Shown piece by piece: positions 21,993 through 24,328 of a DNA stretch of 24,328 bases (positions are counted from its first letter, which is position 1; every line of letters starts with the position of its first letter). The position numbers and the translations under genes are program-made. This DNA comes from CAZTGB01 sp964612965. Its GTDB lineage: Bacteria; Patescibacteriota; Microgenomatia; UBA8517. The stretch is taken from positions 1 to 24,328 of the forward strand of contig CAZTGB010000011.1 of assembly GCA_964612965.1 (NCBI GenBank). Reading direction: 5' to 3'. Under the pieces are notes generated by a model, which worked only from the letters and a program-made list of their open reading frames with translations, searched no databases and had not been told where the DNA came from.

Positions 21993-22548
21993 TAATCATA
22001 ACACGGGAGCCTGCTAAAACGCCAAGGAGGAATGGGTCACGCCTCTTTTTTCTGAAATCAAATTCCTCACGACTCATGACAGTGTAATTAATTTCACGAT
22101 TTCTTTTACTCTCTTCAATTCGAATGAGTGCGGCCAATTCAGGAAGCACAACCTCTCCAACCACTAAAATATCAACTTCATCCTCTTTTTTAGTATCCTT
22201 CATTCTGGCAAATTTACCGGAAAACATAATAAAAGAAACTCGTCCCAACTTATTTTTATTGTCTATAAGCGAAGCTCCAAGTCCTGTTGTTTTTGCAACC
22301 ATCGAAACCAAATCTCCATAAAATGGATGATCATTCCTTACATAATAGTAAACCCTGTTTCCTCTTGGTTCTTTTTTCAAAAGTCCTTCTTTTTCAAATT
22401 TGGTTAATTCTCGACGAACAGCATTAATTTCTTCTTTTACTTCACGGACTATCCCGCGTACATGATAGATCTCTTTTAGATTAGAAAAGAAAAGCTCTAG
22501 GATTTTAATCCTAACTTTAGAAGTTATTATGTCACCAATTGTAGCCAT
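21964..22548 (-). CDS. Winged-helix protein with nucleotidyltransferase-like domain
   Basis: This 194-residue protein joins an ArsR-like winged helix (about 1-70; EIYHVRGIVREVKEEINAVRRELTKFEKEGLLKKE is the recognition region) to a small nucleotidyltransferase-like domain with FSGKFARMKD (109-118) and DEVDILVVG (123-131). The second matches the [D/E]-h-D metal motif of MNT-type enzymes (E124 and D126), while the first motif is weakened compared with GSxARG. Similar fusions are common in archaea and Patescibacteria, where function is mostly unknown. It overlaps secD by 29 nt and may regulate the sec operon or itself. It could be an inactive nucleotidyltransferase that senses nucleotides. Confidence 0.75.
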   Translation of the reverse strand: MATIGDIITSKVRIKILELFFSNLKEIYHVRGIVREVKEEINAVRRELTKFEKEGLLKKEPRGNRVYYYVRNDHPFYGDLVSMVAKTTGLGASLIDNKNKLGRVSFIMFSGKFARMKDTKKEDEVDILVVGEVVLPELAALIRIEESKRNREINYTVMSREEFDFRKKRRDPFLLGVLAGSRVMIIGDEEDLVG

Positions 22549-22586
22549 TTAATCATTTGGGCAGAAGTTAAACAAAAAACTAATTA

Positions 22587-23813
22587 CTAATAATTCACCT
22601 GATTCCCATCTGATAATAATTCTATCCAGATTGGTCCGCGAGTTAAAATAATCTCTGTTCCCTTTTTATCATAAAATACCTCTCTGTCAAGTTGAGAGCT
22701 TTTTTTCCAAGTTCCGGGGGTTACTTCACCATTTTTGAAAATAAGCGCATCTCCCTCACCAACAACCTCATAATACATATGGTGTTCGGCATCTACCGGA
22801 CCCTTTTCAGTGACATACATGATAATCACATTAGAAGCTGTTAGTTGTGGTTTATCAAATTCCCAATCAATGTGGCTTTTGCCACCATTAAACCTTTTAT
22901 AACTATTGGTTGAGACATCATACTTCCATTCAACATCATAATCTGTCCAATTATCCCAGAATTTAAACGTAATGTCGGAAGCAGAAGGTGAGGAGACAGC
23001 TTTTCCATCTTCAAATTTCCACATTTTAAAGTCCTCATCCCATGCATTTCCATCTTCATCCTTAAAATTAAACCCACGTTTATCGGCTTCTTTATATATC
23101 TCATCAACAGAGGCAACAACTGAGTGTTCCCAAGCTACGGGCTCCGAAGAAAGTCTGTACTGATTACGTTCAACTATTGGAAAGCCAATATTAAACCCTC
23201 CATCCATATCGTTTCCTTGTTGTCCATTACGCCATCCAAGCTTATCAAGTGCGGCATAGGCATCAACTGTTTTATCTGTTTGACCTCTTGGTTTAACTCC
23301 TCCAGGGCAAGTGTTACAAAAGTTATTAGCGCCCCCCTGGTGAAGAAATATTGGCTTGTCTCCATATCCAGCAGCCAAATTGGCAAAATAAATTCTTACG
23401 CTTCTTATAGGCGCTAACTTAGTTTCCTCAGCTATTACTCCACAATAGAAAATTCCCAAAAATCTCGTAATTCCGCCTTCGGCTACAACTTCATAAACAA
23501 CATCTGCTTTAGATAAACCAGATTGAGGCCTACTATCTGCATGATTTTCAATCATAGCAGCTAATGGGCGTCTTTCTTCCCAAATTTTCTTTTCCTCTTT
23601 TGTGTATTTCATTCCATTGATGGGACAGGCTTCTGTTTTTGGAGCGTTCAGATTAATCCTACTTCTTTTTGTATCTCCCGTTCCCGAAGTCCCAGGTTTA
23701 CCTAAGACATAGGTAAAAACCAAAAGAGAAACCCCTGTTGAAATTAAATAAAGACCAAAGAAACTGGCAATCATCGTCATTTTCTTTGAGCTTATTAAGT
23801 TTGATGGTTTCAT
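22587..23813 (-). CDS. DUF3048 (YerB-like) exported protein
   Basis: This 408-residue protein has an N-terminal membrane anchor (14-37) and the DUF3048 pattern RPLAAMIENHADSRPQSGLSKADVVYEVVAEGGITRFLGIFY, followed by the paired C-terminal DUF3048 region with NVIIMYV and KGTEIILTRGPIWIELL. It also carries extracytoplasmic cysteines, including a C-x2-C (NFCNTC). In Bacillus the homologue YerB is a lipoprotein with no settled role; here there is no lipobox and the anchor is a plain helix. The start overlaps the end of the DUF4446 gene by four bases (ATGA). Redox clients of the thioredoxin/DipZ pair are conceivable. Family secure, function unknown. Confidence 0.9.
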   Translation of the reverse strand: MKPSNLISSKKMTMIASFFGLYLISTGVSLLVFTYVLGKPGTSGTGDTKRSRINLNAPKTEACPINGMKYTKEEKKIWEERRPLAAMIENHADSRPQSGLSKADVVYEVVAEGGITRFLGIFYCGVIAEETKLAPIRSVRIYFANLAAGYGDKPIFLHQGGANNFCNTCPGGVKPRGQTDKTVDAYAALDKLGWRNGQQGNDMDGGFNIGFPIVERNQYRLSSEPVAWEHSVVASVDEIYKEADKRGFNFKDEDGNAWDEDFKMWKFEDGKAVSSPSASDITFKFWDNWTDYDVEWKYDVSTNSYKRFNGGKSHIDWEFDKPQLTASNVIIMYVTEKGPVDAEHHMYYEVVGEGDALIFKNGEVTPGTWKKSSQLDREVFYDKKGTEIILTRGPIWIELLSDGNQVNY

Positions 23814-24217
23814 CTTTTGTATGCACTTTCTAATGCTTTCTTTTCTTCTGTCGACAAATCATATTCAGATTTACCCTTATATACCTTCTTCATATAAACT
23901 CTTGTGCGATCTCTAGTGTGAAGACCTGTAATAATTACTCCCGAATCCTCACCGTCTAATATCGCCAAACTAAAACTATGATCCCCACCTAATTCTTTAA
24001 AGGGATTAAATCTTACAAGCCCCACTTTCTGTATATGGCGCTTTCCATCTCCCTCCAAAAAAGACAGGCGCCTGTTTACTTCATTAAATCCTCTTTTACT
24101 CAAGTCTTCTTCAATACCTTTTGATAACTTACCAAAAAGTTTATGTACTTTATACAAAATAAAGGACAAGCCCAAAAGCCAAATCCCTAAAACTATTAAT
24201 ATTATGTAAACTTGCAT
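23810..24217 (-). CDS. DUF4446 membrane protein
   Basis: This 135-residue protein has one N-terminal membrane helix (about 3-23), a helical linker that may form a coiled coil (24-55), and the compact DUF4446 domain with KVGLVRFNPFKELGGDHSFSLAILDGEDSGVIITGLHTRDRTRVYMKKVYKG (about 64-115), followed by LSTEEKKALESAY. The family is frequent in Firmicutes, where it sits near chromosome-partition genes, and in Patescibacteria; no role is known. It is the first gene of the operon reading towards secF and is preceded by a promoter with a perfect TTGACA. Confidence 0.9.
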   Translation of the reverse strand: MQVYIILIVLGIWLLGLSFILYKVHKLFGKLSKGIEEDLSKRGFNEVNRRLSFLEGDGKRHIQKVGLVRFNPFKELGGDHSFSLAILDGEDSGVIITGLHTRDRTRVYMKKVYKGKSEYDLSTEEKKALESAYKR

Positions 24218-24241
24218 CTGAGTAACAATTGGGCTCAGTCA

Positions 24242-24269
24242 TTTTTACATCTTGGTGGGTGAGTGTCAA
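24242..24269 (-). promoter_or_regulatory. Promoter of the DUF4446-secF operon
   Basis: On the minus strand a perfect TTGACA (24269-24264), 16 nt, TAAAAA (24247-24242) preceded by TG. The -10 box is poor but the -35 is ideal. The start is expected near 24235, 18 nt before the ATG. Dyad repeats flank and overlap it. Confidence 0.5.
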
Positions 24270-24278
24270 GAAGATGTA
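24246..24278. repeat. Perfect 8-bp inverted repeat around the operon promoter
   Basis: TACATCTT (24246-24253) and AAGATGTA (24271-24278) enclose the TTGACA box. A second related dyad, GTACAT (24287-24292) with ATGTAC (24319-24324), lies upstream. These are candidate operator half-sites; no T-run suggests a terminator. Confidence 0.45.
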
Positions 24279-24328
24279 TAGGACGGGTACATTTCAGACT
24301 TTTGTTGTAAATCTTTGCATGTACTCAA

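Noticed and set aside
1..24328. CRISPR array, insertion sequence, prophage or integrase
   Set aside because: No regularly spaced repeats, terminal inverted repeats, transposase or phage proteins were found on either strand.

Overview
The window is AT-rich (by eye well under 45% GC), almost wholly coding, and reads like a piece of a small-genome bacterium of the Candidate Phyla Radiation (Patescibacteria), most likely Microgenomates-like. This assignment is inference. It rests on an archaeal-type AspRS, DUF3048 and DUF4446 proteins, many short proteins of no known family, very tight packing with overlapping stops and starts, and a near absence of Shine-Dalgarno sites. TGA works as a stop (secD, the zinc-ribbon gene), so the recoded Gracilibacteria/Absconditabacteria are excluded. 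No rRNA, tRNA, CRISPR array, transposase or phage gene was seen.

Layout. 1-2843 (+): a GIY-YIG nuclease-like protein, a possible small ORF lacking a normal start codon, a promoter-plus-terminator leader, a DEAD-box RNA helicase, a small zinc-ribbon protein and a membrane-anchored thioredoxin. 2848-4500 (+): DipZ-like CcdA-thioredoxin fusion. 7399-4502 (-): a three-gene MacAB-type ABC efflux operon. 9654-7516 (-): a four-gene operon of unknown function (double-psi barrel-like protein, acidic helical protein, DUF4258 protein, anchored protein) closed by a terminator. 12818-9691 (-): gltX followed by an ABC exporter half-transporter. 12862-13908 (+): a membrane-anchored protein of unknown function, divergent from gltX. 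16694-13896 (-): YbaK-type deacylase, archaeal-type aspS and a D-Ala-D-Ala carboxypeptidase, preceded by a structured attenuator leader (16857-16695). 18512-16896 (-) recJ and 18533-19876 (+) cca are divergent. 24217-19873 (-): DUF4446, DUF3048, a winged-helix/nucleotidyltransferase protein, secD and secF.

The themes are tRNA charging and quality control (gltX, aspS, ybaK-like, cca), protein export and extracytoplasmic folding (secDF, DipZ, thioredoxin), envelope and efflux functions (MacAB-like, ABC exporter, carboxypeptidase), and nucleic-acid enzymes (recJ, DEAD-box helicase).

The most unusual content is regulatory. Several start codons lie only 6-11 nt downstream of strong, often extended (TGn) -10 boxes, implying leaderless or near-leaderless mRNAs. 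This moves the starts of gltX and aspS. Two divergent gene pairs share overlapping promoters. The ybaK-like gene sits directly behind an intrinsic terminator whose leader carries an exact UGGNACC T-box bulge, a candidate tRNA-sensing switch. The DEAD-box helicase has its own promoter and an upstream AU-rich terminator.
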